Assembly: GCF_003712195.1 (NCBI RefSeq)
Contig: NZ_RDSD01000013.1
Location: 62,001 to 126,000, forward strand
Direction: 5' to 3'
DNA: 64,000 nucleotides
Source: Proteiniphilum sp. X52
GTDB taxonomy: Bacteria > Bacteroidota > Bacteroidia > Bacteroidales > Dysgonomonadaceae
Made by a program: the position numbers and the translations under genes. This document shows positions 44,737 to 53,296 of this stretch, piece after piece (position 1 is the stretch's first letter; each line of letters begins with the position of its first letter). Under the pieces are notes generated by a model. It was not told the DNA's origin. It was given only the letters and a program-made list of their open reading frames with translations, and did not search any database.

Positions 44737-45144
44737 ATGGCTTACAAAATTGAAGAAATTGAGGGAATAGGTCCTGTTTACGGGCAAAAGTTGAGGGCTG
44801 CCGGTGTCACCACCCCAGAAAGCTTACTCGAAAAATGTGCCGGTAAATCCGGTCGTGCCGCTATGGCGAAAGAGACAGGCATCGATGAAAAATTCATCCT
44901 GAAATGGACCAACCATGCCGATCTTTTTCGTATACCCGGTGTCGGGCCGGAATTTTCAGAACTGCTGGAGGCAGCCGGCGTGGATACAGTGAAAGAATTT
45001 CGGAATCGGAATGCCGAAAACCTGTTTGCCAAAATGCAGGAAGTAAACGAAGTCAAGAAACTGGTTCGCCGCATGCCGTCTTTGGGACAGCTCACCAAAA
45101 TGATTGAAGAGGCGGGGAAAATAGAACCGAAGATGACTTATTGA
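44737..45144 (+). CDS. DUF4332 helix-hairpin-helix protein
   Basis: A 135-residue protein with two helix-hairpin-helix-like segments: IEEIEGIGPVYGQKLRAAGV and FRIPGVGPEFSELLEAAGVD, each with the GIGP/GVGP turn used for sequence-independent DNA contact. This pattern is DUF4332. It has its own promoter and a strong terminator, so it is monocistronic. Probably a small nucleic-acid-binding protein; role unknown. Confidence 0.85.
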   Translation: MAYKIEEIEGIGPVYGQKLRAAGVTTPESLLEKCAGKSGRAAMAKETGIDEKFILKWTNHADLFRIPGVGPEFSELLEAAGVDTVKEFRNRNAENLFAKMQEVNEVKKLVRRMPSLGQLTKMIEEAGKIEPKMTY

Positions 45145-45165
45145 TGCCCGGAACAAAGGGTAGGG

Positions 45166-45197
45166 AAAAACGGTTGATTTCTCAGCCGTTTTTTTTT
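45166..45197 (+). terminator. Rho-independent terminator of the DUF4332 gene
   Basis: Arms ACGGTTGA and TCAGCCGT form an 8-bp stem with one G-U pair, followed by nine or more T residues, 26 bases after the stop codon. Confidence 0.85.
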
Positions 45198-45366
45198 GTA
45201 GATAGATCCTTTTCACCTACTTCTCATATCATAAAATAGTATCGGTAAGGGAAACACTTCCGTTGAAAAGGCATTATGATATGGATAATTGGCCGTCTAC
45301 TCCGGGTAAGTCAATCGTTTATAATTTTATTGGATACAACCACGAATATGGCCAGTTTTTTGTCTT

Positions 45367-45876
45367 CTAAAGGCTGTGTTTCTTTTTGATGGCTTGCAGC
45401 AACCCTTCGCAGGCATCTTCCAGCAGGTCGAGCACCAGCTCGAATCCTGATGCTCCTCCGTAATAGGGATCGGGAATATGATCGTGATGAGTGTATTGTC
45501 GGGAGAACTCGGTCATCATATGGATCTTATCGGTTTGCCGCTGACTCGTAGCCATTCCTCTCACATTGGTGAAATTCTGCCTGTCCATCACCAGGATATG
45601 ATCGAAATCATCAAAATCGGATTTTCTGAATTTTCGGGCGGGACTATCCAAGGTGTATCCTCTTCTTTCACCATGCGACCGCATACGCTCATCGGGGAGT
45701 TCACCTTCGTGCCATCCGGAAGTACCGGCCGAATCCACTTCAATAATGTCCTGCAGGCCGTACTTCTCCACGATAGTCGCCATAATGCCTTCAGCAGCCG
45801 GTGAACGGCAGATATTCCCAAGACAAACAAAAAGCAAGCGGATGTTTTTTTTCTTTCCCTCTGTAGAAGCCATCAT
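45367..45876 (-). CDS. Low-molecular-weight protein-tyrosine phosphatase
   Basis: A 169-residue phosphatase. The catalytic P loop is FVCLGNICRSPAAEG (C-x5-R-S) near the N terminus and the general acid lies in IPDPYYGG near residue 140. All key residues are present. Start could be either of the first two ATGs at 45876 or 45873. Members act on phosphotyrosine in capsule kinases or on small substrates; no kinase lies nearby, so the target is unknown. Confidence 0.92.
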   Translation of the reverse strand: MMASTEGKKKNIRLLFVCLGNICRSPAAEGIMATIVEKYGLQDIIEVDSAGTSGWHEGELPDERMRSHGERRGYTLDSPARKFRKSDFDDFDHILVMDRQNFTNVRGMATSQRQTDKIHMMTEFSRQYTHHDHIPDPYYGGASGFELVLDLLEDACEGLLQAIKKKHSL

Positions 45877-46130
45877 TTATATTTAAAACAGATTTTTCAT
45901 AACCTTAACAATATCCGCAAAGATAAGGGAAATTCAGTGAAGTACAAAAATTATATTCCCCATTCATTGATTCTCTCTGACCAACACGATTACTCCGTCG
46001 CAATTTCTTATCACTTTCGCAGTTATGAGGTTTTGTGGATAAAAGAATGATAGGTGTAAAGAATTATGTTTCCAACAACTCCATATTAAAATCTATCCGG
46101 TTCTTTCATCACTATACCATATTATTTGCC

Positions 46131-46138
46131 TAAATTTG
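46131..46138 (+). promoter_or_regulatory. -7 promoter element of the candidate small RNA
   Basis: TAAATTTG matches TAnnTTTG exactly. It lies just upstream of the structured segment 46145-46307 and about 200 bases upstream of the DUF454 start codon. Confidence 0.5.
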
Positions 46139-46144
46139 CAGTTC

Positions 46145-46307
46145 AGGTTTTTCTTATGAGTGTGGAAATACTTAAATCCGGCTATCCGCCACCATAGGCT
46201 GGTGATTTAAGCCGGGTTCGTGGCCAACACTGCCTCCTCAATCTCTTATGGAAAAAATAAGCCAAGCCCCCAAAGCACTCTTTGCTTTGCAGGGTAGGCT
46301 GGTTTTT
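46145..46307 (+). ncRNA. Candidate structured small RNA (6S-like or mRNA leader)
   Basis: The segment is rich in nested stems. CTTAAAT (46171-46177) pairs with ATTTAAG (46205-46211) and encloses CACCA/TGGTG (46190-46204). An alternative pairing, CCGGCT/AGCCGG (46178-46183 and 46210-46215), competes with it. AGTGT (46159-46163) can pair with ACACT (46227-46231). The 3' end is a long hairpin (46260-46300: AGCC, CCC and AAAGCA against TGCTTT, GGG and GGCT) followed by five T residues, a terminator-like end. The rod shape and size recall 6S RNA, but I cannot confirm the family. It could also be a leader of the DUF454 gene. Confidence 0.4.
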
Positions 46308-46333
46308 AAGTTCAACTAAAAAGGAATACATTT

Positions 46334-46804
46334 ATGGATAAAATTCCGGGTCTGCATAATCGTCCTGTTTCACAGGATCTCTCCATCGCCGTATCTGAAA
46401 AAGAGGTCAAACTGGAGATCAAAAAAAACAGAATCATACGTCTCCTCTATGTCATTGGAGGTACGGTCTCACTTGTACTTGCCATTTTGGGAATCGTGGT
46501 GCCGGGTCTTCCGGTAACTCCCCTGGCGCTGTTATCGGCTTTCCTCTATGCCAAAAGTTCCCCAAAATTATATCACTGGCTGTTGAACAACAAAATATTA
46601 GGTCCCAAGATCAAAAATTACCAACGCCGGAAAGGCATTACCCGGAGAGGAAAAGCAGGTGTGCTTGCTTTTATGTCGATTATGGTGTTATTTTCCTCAT
46701 TTTTAGTAATCGGTCCCGGCACACTCAGATGGGTAATCATTTCCCTCGGGATTGTCGGCTGCATCGTTGTGGTGTTCTTTGTGCCCAACGCGAAACAGGA
46801 ATGA
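46334..46804 (+). CDS. DUF454 (YbaN-like) membrane protein
   Basis: A 156-residue inner-membrane protein. The core matches DUF454: LGIVVPGLPVTPLALLSAFL, KSSPKLYHWLLNNKILGP and RKGITRRGKAGVLAFMSIM. Four hydrophobic segments in two pairs. It has an N-terminal polar extension of about 35 residues; a later start is possible. Function unknown. It is the only gene between the candidate small RNA and the convergent HD-domain gene. Confidence 0.85.
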   Translation: MDKIPGLHNRPVSQDLSIAVSEKEVKLEIKKNRIIRLLYVIGGTVSLVLAILGIVVPGLPVTPLALLSAFLYAKSSPKLYHWLLNNKILGPKIKNYQRRKGITRRGKAGVLAFMSIMVLFSSFLVIGPGTLRWVIISLGIVGCIVVVFFVPNAKQE

Positions 46805-46848
46805 TATGCTTCGCGCGATAGAGGATAAATGGATAGATAGAGAGATAA

Positions 46849-48078
46849 TCAATCTCTCAGGTAGGTGAAATAATATTTTTTTACTTTTTTCGACAGCAGT
46901 TCGATATTGAGCATATCCGACGCTTTGGAAATATCTTTCACTTCACCGTTCTTGTAGATGATATCGATACTGTCGTCTTCTTCGCTATACATGTCAGTCG
47001 TCAGCATATCCGACGAAAGGAAATAGGCCGCTTCGCGCGCGGTAATACCGAATTTTTTCATGTACGACGCCATATAAGCTGACATTTTTTCCTCACTGCT
47101 CTTTTCTTCAGTGATCTCAATTTTAAACAGCCTGCGGTTAACCATACCGTCGCTTAACACCGCCAATACCGTATCCGGGTTCGTAACCCATACTTTCAGC
47201 GCAGACCAGATATCGTTATCGTCCAGGTCAACGAAATGCCGTAAAGCCTCTCCATTATCTTTAAAATCAGCCATAGTGCTCTCTTTCGACAAAAAATAGG
47301 AGAGAGCAGGGGAGGCGAACAGTTTTTCGCCCATCATGGATAACTCCTTGGCGCGCCGAAGCGTATTGATCATCATCTTCTCCGCCGCCACCGCGGTTTT
47401 GTGCAGATAGACCTGCCAGTACATCAGTCGTCGTGACATCAGGAAGTTCTCAATGGAATAGATTCCTTTGGATTCCACAACCAGTTTATCCTCTTTCACA
47501 TCGAGCATTTTGATAATACGGGCGGAACCGATATTTCCTTCCACCACGCCGGTAAAGAAACTATCCCGGCGCAGGTAATCGAGCCGGTCCACATCCAGTT
47601 GTCCGCTCACCAGCCGGTGAAGGAACCGCTTGGGATAATTGTCCGTGAAAATATCGATAGCCATTTGCAGGCGCCCATGCCACTCCTCATTCATCCGCTC
47701 CATAAGCAGCAACGAGATGGTCTCATGGCGGATATTCGTGACCAGGGTGTGTTCCAACACATGCGAAAAGGGGCCGTGGCCGATATCGTGCAGCAGGATA
47801 GCCGTCAAGGCGGCATCGGTTTCCTCTTTCGATATATCGTGCCCTTTTTCTTTCAGCGTCTTGAGAGCTTCATCCATCAGAAACATTGCTCCGATAGAAT
47901 GATGAAAGCGGGTATGTTGCGCACCGGGATATACAAAGGGTGCCAATCCCAGTTGCCGGATACGGTTAAGCCGTTGCAGAAAAGGATGCTGAATGATCTT
48001 ATAGATGAAATCATTCGGGATATGGATAAATCCGAACACCGGATCATTGATAATTTTCCTTTTCTGAAACATATTCAT
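46849..48078 (-). CDS. HD-domain phosphohydrolase (COG1078-like)
   Basis: A 409-residue protein with the HD metal motif: RIRQLGLAPFVYPGAQHTRF, HHSIGAMFL and AILLHDIGHGPFSHVLEHTL, then the late aspartate region GQLDVDRLDYLRRDSFFTGV. This layout fits the COG1078 family, related to dGTP triphosphohydrolases. Substrate could be a deoxynucleotide or a nucleotide signal. It may be transcribed with pyrF, 78 bp upstream on the same strand. Confidence 0.88.
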   Translation of the reverse strand: MNMFQKRKIINDPVFGFIHIPNDFIYKIIQHPFLQRLNRIRQLGLAPFVYPGAQHTRFHHSIGAMFLMDEALKTLKEKGHDISKEETDAALTAILLHDIGHGPFSHVLEHTLVTNIRHETISLLLMERMNEEWHGRLQMAIDIFTDNYPKRFLHRLVSGQLDVDRLDYLRRDSFFTGVVEGNIGSARIIKMLDVKEDKLVVESKGIYSIENFLMSRRLMYWQVYLHKTAVAAEKMMINTLRRAKELSMMGEKLFASPALSYFLSKESTMADFKDNGEALRHFVDLDDNDIWSALKVWVTNPDTVLAVLSDGMVNRRLFKIEITEEKSSEEKMSAYMASYMKKFGITAREAAYFLSSDMLTTDMYSEEDDSIDIIYKNGEVKDISKASDMLNIELLSKKVKKYYFTYLRD

Positions 48079-48155
48079 CTGAGAGATATTTTGAAATAGT
48101 TTTTTGCGCGATATGGGTATAATTTTCAGAATTATTTTTCCGGATAATCCTGGGT

Positions 48156-48980
48156 CTACAGATATTTCCTGAGCATCTCCCGCATCTCCTGCTGTAGGTT
48201 TCTCGCCTCTTGTCCGGCAGCATAAGCAAAATCCTCACCGTCATCGGCATAAATAATTCCCCGTGAAGAGTTAACCAGCAGGCCGCAGCATTTGTTCATT
48301 CCGTACCGGCACACTTCTTCCAACGCCCCCCCCTGCGCCCCCACGCCGGGAACCAGCAGAAAATGGCCGGGCACGATCTTCCGCACATCCTCAAAGAGTC
48401 TACCTTGGGTCGCGCCTATCACATACATCATCTGCTCATCGGTCGCCCATTGCCGCGAGACACGCAGTACTTTTTCGAAAAGGCGCTCGCCTTCACGGTC
48501 CTCGGTCAATTGGAAATCATGCGATCCCTTGTTACTGGTGAGAGCAAGCAGGATCACCCACCGTTGGGAATAGATCAGGAACGGCTTTACGCTATCTTCT
48601 CCCATATAAGGAGCCACCGTCACCGCGTTCACTTTCACTTCATCGAAAAAAGCGCGGGCATACATCTGGCTGGTATTCCCGATATCGCCTCGTTTGGCAT
48701 CGGCAATGACAAACTGATCCGGATAGCGCTGGCGGATATAGGCAACGGTTTTTTCAAACGCCATCCATCCTTTCACCCCTTCGCTCTCATAAAAGGCGAG
48801 ATTGGGCTTATAAGCCACGCAGTAAGGTGCTGTGGCATCGATAATGGCTTTATTGAATTGGTAGATCGGATCTTCCGCCTCCAGCAGGTGATCCGGAATC
48901 TTTTTTATATCCGCATCGAGTCCCACGCAGAGGAAGGATTGCTTCTTGCGGATCTGTGCAAAGAGTTGTTGTTTGGTCAT
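48156..48980 (-). CDS. pyrF: Orotidine 5'-phosphate decarboxylase (type 2)
   Basis: A 274-residue enzyme, the last step of UMP synthesis. I chose the ATG at 48980 ([20 protein letters not shown]), which fits the family length; an upstream ATG at 49034 would add 18 charged residues. The catalytic array is [30 protein letters not shown] and NSSRGIIYA form the phosphate-binding end. Followed by the HD-domain gene and preceded by prfA on the same strand. Confidence 0.93.
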   Translation of the reverse strand: MTKQQLFAQIRKKQSFLCVGLDADIKKIPDHLLEAEDPIYQFNKAIIDATAPYCVAYKPNLAFYESEGVKGWMAFEKTVAYIRQRYPDQFVIADAKRGDIGNTSQMYARAFFDEVKVNAVTVAPYMGEDSVKPFLIYSQRWVILLALTSNKGSHDFQLTEDREGERLFEKVLRVSRQWATDEQMMYVIGATQGRLFEDVRKIVPGHFLLVPGVGAQGGALEEVCRYGMNKCCGLLVNSSRGIIYADDGEDFAYAAGQEARNLQQEMREMLRKYL

Positions 48981-49118
48981 ATATTTTATACGGTTATTGT
49001 ATTTTTTATTTCGGTGCATGGAATTGACTCGCATTCGGTCGTCGAACGTTGTTTCGCATTGCGGGTATACAATTCTTAAATTATTTTATTGGACAAGCAG
49101 GAAAGAAACCATACGTTA

Positions 49119-50201
49119 TCATTCCGCCTCTTTCATCCTTTCCGCATTTTCGCTCACCATCAGCTGGTCAATAACACCCTGTATATCACCCTCCATAAAG
49201 GCCGACAGGTTATAAATCGTGTAATTGATACGGTGATCGGTAACCCGTCCCTGGGGATAGTTATAAGTACGGATCTTGGCCGACCGGTCGCCCGTGGAGA
49301 CCATCGTCTTTCGTCGTGAGGCGATATCCCCCTGCCGTTTGGAGAGTTCTATGTCATAAAGTTTGGTGCGCAGCATCTGCATGGCGATCTCCCTGTTTTT
49401 GAGCTGTGAGCGGGCCTGCTGGCAGATTACCACGATCCCCGACGGCCGGTGGGTAAGCTGCACTTTGGTTTCCACCTTGTTCACGTTCTGCCCGCCGGCA
49501 CCGCTCGAACGGGCGGTATGAAAATCTATATCGGCCGGATTAAGTTCCACATCGAATTCTTCCGCCTCGGGCAATACGGCCACGGTAGCCGCCGAAGTAT
49601 GCACGCGCCCCTGGGTTTCTGTCTGCGGTACACGTTGCACGCGATGCACGCCCGATTCATATTTCAACGTACCATACACATCGGTACCACTCACTGTGAA
49701 AATGATTTCTTTATAACCGCCGGATGTACCTTCGGTAAAGCTGACCAGTTGAGTGGTCCACCCCTTGCCTTCACAATATCTGGTGTACATTTTGTAAAGG
49801 TCTCCCGCGAAAATGGCGGCTTCGTCGCCTCCGGTACCGCCACGGATCTCCATCACCACATTCTTGGCATCCTCGGGATCGGCGGGAATGAGTAACCATT
49901 TAATCGTCTCTTCCAACAGGGGTAGTTTTTCGGTATGAACCATGAGTTCCTCATTGGCTAGTTGCCTTAAATCGGCATCCGACTCGTTGGCCAGAATATT
50001 CTTCGCTTCGGAGATACTCTCCAACGCGGCCTTATACTCATTCCGCACCTCCACAATCTTTTGAAGGTCGCTGTATTCTTTGTTCAGTTTCACGTAACGA
50101 TCCATATCGGAAATCACTTCCGGATCGGTAATCAATGTTCCCACTTCTTCGAAGCGGGTGACCAAATGCTCTAATTTATCAAGTAATGAGTTTTGCGACA
50201 T
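49119..50201 (-). CDS. prfA: Peptide chain release factor 1
   Basis: A 360-residue release factor that reads UAA and UAG. Motifs: GGQ in [18 protein letters not shown], and the PxT region represented in the preceding domain ([12 protein letters not shown]). Start ATG at 50201 gives the standard length; the frame opens 12 residues earlier, overlapping purM. The 8 bp between the purM stop and this ATG suggests coupling. Confidence 0.92.
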   Translation of the reverse strand: MSQNSLLDKLEHLVTRFEEVGTLITDPEVISDMDRYVKLNKEYSDLQKIVEVRNEYKAALESISEAKNILANESDADLRQLANEELMVHTEKLPLLEETIKWLLIPADPEDAKNVVMEIRGGTGGDEAAIFAGDLYKMYTRYCEGKGWTTQLVSFTEGTSGGYKEIIFTVSGTDVYGTLKYESGVHRVQRVPQTETQGRVHTSAATVAVLPEAEEFDVELNPADIDFHTARSSGAGGQNVNKVETKVQLTHRPSGIVVICQQARSQLKNREIAMQMLRTKLYDIELSKRQGDIASRRKTMVSTGDRSAKIRTYNYPQGRVTDHRINYTIYNLSAFMEGDIQGVIDQLMVSENAERMKEAE

Positions 50202-50208
50202 ATAGTGT

Positions 50209-51384
50209 TTATCTGTAACGGAATTGTCCGAATTCACTTTCGATCACCAGTTCACGGACATCCGATTTTTCGACATATCCCACAATCCGGGCGTCTACAT
50301 TGAACGAGCGGGAGATATCCATCACCTGTTGCGCGTGTGTGGGAGAGAGATATATCTCCATCCGGTGCCCCATGTTGAATACTTTGTACATTTCGTCCCA
50401 TGCCGTGCCGGACTGCTTTTGGATCAGGTCAAAGAGCGGAGGGAGAGGGAATAGGTTGTTTTTCACCACTTTGAGTCGTTCTCCCAGGAAATGGAGTATC
50501 TTGGTTTGCGCTCCTCCGGAGCAGTGAACCATTCCGTGAATATGCCGCCTTAATTCTTTGATTATCAGAGATATGACAGGAGCGTAGGTGCGGGTAGGGG
50601 AAAGCACCAGTTTTCCGGCGTCAATCCCCAGATCATCCATTTCATCCGTCAACTTCATCCGGCCGGAATAGACCAAGTGGGCGGGGATGGAGGCATCATA
50701 ACTCTCCGGATATTTTTGTGCCAGATAATTGGCAAACACGTCGTGGCGTGCCGAAGTAAGCCCGTTGCTGCCCATACCGCCGTTGTATTGTTTCTCGTAG
50801 GTTGCCTGTCCCGATGAGGAAAGTCCGACAATCACATCGCCGGCCTGAATGCGGGCATTATCAATGACATCGGAGCGTTTCATACGGCAGGTAACCGTGC
50901 TATCCACAATAATAGTACGTACAAGATCACCCACGTCGGCTGTTTCACCGCCTGTGGGATAAATATGCACCCCCAGTCCTGAAAGTTCTTCGCACAATTC
51001 ATGGGTGCCGTTAATGATGGCCGAGATCACCTCTCCCGGGATCAGATTTTTATTTCTGCCGATGGTGGAAGAGAGCAGGATATTATCGGTGGCGCCCACG
51101 CAAAGGAGGTCATCTATATTCATTATCAATGCGTCCTGTGCTATACCTTTCCATACGGAAATATCGCCGGTCTCACGCCAGTATATATAGGCTAACGATG
51201 ATTTGGTGCCGGCACCGTCGGCATGCATGATATTGCAATATTCAGGATCGTTACCCAAATAATCAGGTACGATCTTACAGAATGCTTTCGGAAAAATGCC
51301 CTTATCGACTGTCTTGATGGCATTATGCACATCTTCTTTGGATGCCGAAACTCCTCTCTGTATATATCTTTGATTGTCAGTCAT
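50209..51384 (-). CDS. purM: Phosphoribosylformylglycinamidine cyclo-ligase (AIR synthetase)
   Basis: A 391-residue purine-synthesis enzyme. Motifs: [66 protein letters not shown] and [18 protein letters not shown]. It is somewhat longer than the E. coli protein (about 345), as usual in Bacteroidetes. Its promoter at 51560-51590 leaves a 170-base leader. First gene of the purM-prfA-pyrF-HD series. Confidence 0.93.
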   Translation of the reverse strand: MTDNQRYIQRGVSASKEDVHNAIKTVDKGIFPKAFCKIVPDYLGNDPEYCNIMHADGAGTKSSLAYIYWRETGDISVWKGIAQDALIMNIDDLLCVGATDNILLSSTIGRNKNLIPGEVISAIINGTHELCEELSGLGVHIYPTGGETADVGDLVRTIIVDSTVTCRMKRSDVIDNARIQAGDVIVGLSSSGQATYEKQYNGGMGSNGLTSARHDVFANYLAQKYPESYDASIPAHLVYSGRMKLTDEMDDLGIDAGKLVLSPTRTYAPVISLIIKELRRHIHGMVHCSGGAQTKILHFLGERLKVVKNNLFPLPPLFDLIQKQSGTAWDEMYKVFNMGHRMEIYLSPTHAQQVMDISRSFNVDARIVGYVEKSDVRELVIESEFGQFRYR

Positions 51385-51559
51385 TCATTTTATATATTGG
51401 ATAATTTTTTCGGATTTCGTTTATGATGAAAACAGGCCGGTACTCTTACCGCACACTTTGGTTGGATTACTGTTGTTTCTAGTTGTTTCCAAGTGATAGA
51501 TCGCGTACACGAATTTATTTTTTAATCTTGTCCGGATATCTTGTCCGGATATATGGGTA

Positions 51560-51590
51560 CAAAAGTAATAAAAATGTGTCAATGGGTCAA
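51560..51590 (-). promoter_or_regulatory. Promoter of purM
   Basis: On the - strand TTG (51590-51588) and TACTTTTG (51567-51560) are 20 bases apart, an excellent Bacteroidetes promoter. The expected start lies at about 51553. Confidence 0.65.
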
Positions 51591-51754
51591 TATGCCGGTA
51601 GCCAATAAAATAACCCAATTCATTTCCTATAATAACTATTATGTTTAATATATTGTTGGCGTTCTCCTCGCTTGTTCCCATTCTCTTCGCTTGGCCGGTC
51701 CCCGCCGCTTCAAAGGATAGATGGATTCGTGATTCTCCCATGACAATGACGGAA

Positions 51755-51797
51755 TAAAAAAATGCAAAAGAAAAGAGCCCGGTGCGATACCGGGCTC
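51755..51797 (-). terminator. Rho-independent terminator of the TPR gene
   Basis: A perfect 9-bp stem GAGCCCGGT/ACCGGGCTC with a 5-base loop (51775-51797), followed on the - strand by a T-rich tail (51774-51755). It lies 64 bases after the stop codon at 51861. Confidence 0.85.
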
Positions 51798-51860
51798 CAG
51801 CGTGGTATGGTTGCAACTTAGTTGCATACATTTCAAGCTTAGACGCGAAACTCGAATTAT

Positions 51861-53138
51861 TTAATTCTCCAAATTGAGTTGATCTTCTATAACTTTCAGT
51901 TGCGCGGACTTATCGACTCCCAATACACTTAAATTATAATATACATTCCTAAGCAACATAAGCACTCCATTCACTTCTTGCTGCGAAGCATTCCTTGCTT
52001 TTGTAACTTGTTCCAATTTTTCCAATAAAGGAAGTGACTGCTGGTATAACTCCACTGTTTTTTTATCGTTTTCCAGCTGCTGTTGTCTGCTGGACAAGGT
52101 AGCGGTTTCTTCTTTTATTTCCTGCGCCTGAATAATATAATTCCTTCCAAGGTTTTCCAGGGCTCTCTCACAATTGGGATCTTGTGCCAGGGCTTTCTTA
52201 TACTCGGCCTCAGCAGCGGCATAGTCTCCCTTTTCGGCAAGGAGTGCTCCCTTCACACTGTTCAGGTCGCACGAGTTGGACGGATCGTTAACAATGGCCT
52301 GATCGAGATATCCCATTGCTTTATCACCTTCCCCATTCCGAATAAGCACATTGATCACGGTGGGCAAAAAATACTTGCTTTTGGGAAATTTTTCGGCACC
52401 GAGATAAAGTGTTTCAACAAATTTGACAGAGTCACCCAATTTTTCGTATTCGCTTGCCATCAACTCGTAAATATCACTTTCCTGATATACGCTGTTCTCA
52501 ATGAACGGTTCTTTAGCCACGCGTTCCAGCATAGCCAAAGCTCTTTCGTGCTGCTCGGCAGAGATGGCGGAAATGATGGCGTAATACTTGATAGTCTGAT
52601 AGGTGCTGTCCAACACGAACGCGTCTTTCTGACCTTCGAACATGGGCAACGCGGGTATATTCCAGTAAATCTCGAAGAAATCCGCCGCCTTCTTATAGTC
52701 TTTCTGTTCGTTGTAATAGACTCCCCCGTTGATATAAAAAGGATGATTGGCGCGCACGATGTTACTGATATCTTTGCGTACCCGGTTTCTCACTTTACCT
52801 TTGTCATCAGGGAGTTCAGCCAGTGAATCGGCCTTCAGATAAGGTTGATAAGACTCCAGGAGTCCATCATACATCACCTTCTCCTTAGCCTCCTGGTTCA
52901 GCATGGTTTTGGTTCTCTCATTGTCGAAAGCTTTATTGCCAATATCCCCCATCACTTTCCATGTTTCCGGATCAGTGGCGGTCTCCGGATTCGTGGAGGC
53001 CTGCTGGATCAATGTGCGTGCTTCTTTCAGATCGTCTCGTCCTAATGCTCTTTTAGCATCTCTAAGAGCCGATTTCTGCGCGAGAATACTTCCCGTGGAG
53101 AAAATGGCAATCATAGTGAAGAATAGAATTCTTTTCAT
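51861..53138 (-). CDS. Secreted tetratricopeptide-repeat protein
   Basis: A 425-residue exported protein: signal peptide 1-20 (ending SILAQ), then TPR helices throughout (DAKRALGRDDLKEARTLIQQ, GDYAAAEAEYKKALAQDPNC) and a C-terminal coiled coil (EIKEETATLSSRQQQLENDK). No catalytic motif. Such proteins act as periplasmic scaffolds. Single gene with its own terminator; no partner evident. Confidence 0.82.
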   Translation of the reverse strand: MKRILFFTMIAIFSTGSILAQKSALRDAKRALGRDDLKEARTLIQQASTNPETATDPETWKVMGDIGNKAFDNERTKTMLNQEAKEKVMYDGLLESYQPYLKADSLAELPDDKGKVRNRVRKDISNIVRANHPFYINGGVYYNEQKDYKKAADFFEIYWNIPALPMFEGQKDAFVLDSTYQTIKYYAIISAISAEQHERALAMLERVAKEPFIENSVYQESDIYELMASEYEKLGDSVKFVETLYLGAEKFPKSKYFLPTVINVLIRNGEGDKAMGYLDQAIVNDPSNSCDLNSVKGALLAEKGDYAAAEAEYKKALAQDPNCERALENLGRNYIIQAQEIKEETATLSSRQQQLENDKKTVELYQQSLPLLEKLEQVTKARNASQQEVNGVLMLLRNVYYNLSVLGVDKSAQLKVIEDQLNLEN

Positions 53139-53296
53139 TTTGTCATATTTTTGTGATTAAACTATTTATACGAGATGGAACCTTTCGGTTTCGTAATCAT
53201 CTTCATTTGATAACGGTATCTTGCTATGTATTGACTAAAATATATCAAAAAGTTTAATGAGACAATGAATTTTATGGGTCCATACATATGTCCCGA

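Larger units (their letters stand above)
45877..46333. other. 457-bp intergenic region
   Basis: The first 250 bases show nothing recognisable. From 46131 there is a promoter element followed by a structured transcript candidate (46145-46307), described separately, which ends 26 bp before the DUF454 gene. Confidence 0.6.
51385..51860. other. 476-bp intergenic region between purM and the TPR gene
   Basis: It contains the purM promoter (51560-51590), a perfect tandem repeat of ATCTTGTCCGGAT (51525-51537 and 51538-51550) in the first bases of the expected purM transcript, and the terminator of the upstream TPR gene (51755-51797). No coding frame here looks real. Confidence 0.6.

Noticed and set aside
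51421-51831. 136-codon frame on the - strand between purM and the TPR gene
   Set aside because: It spans a terminator and the purM promoter, so coding is unlikely.
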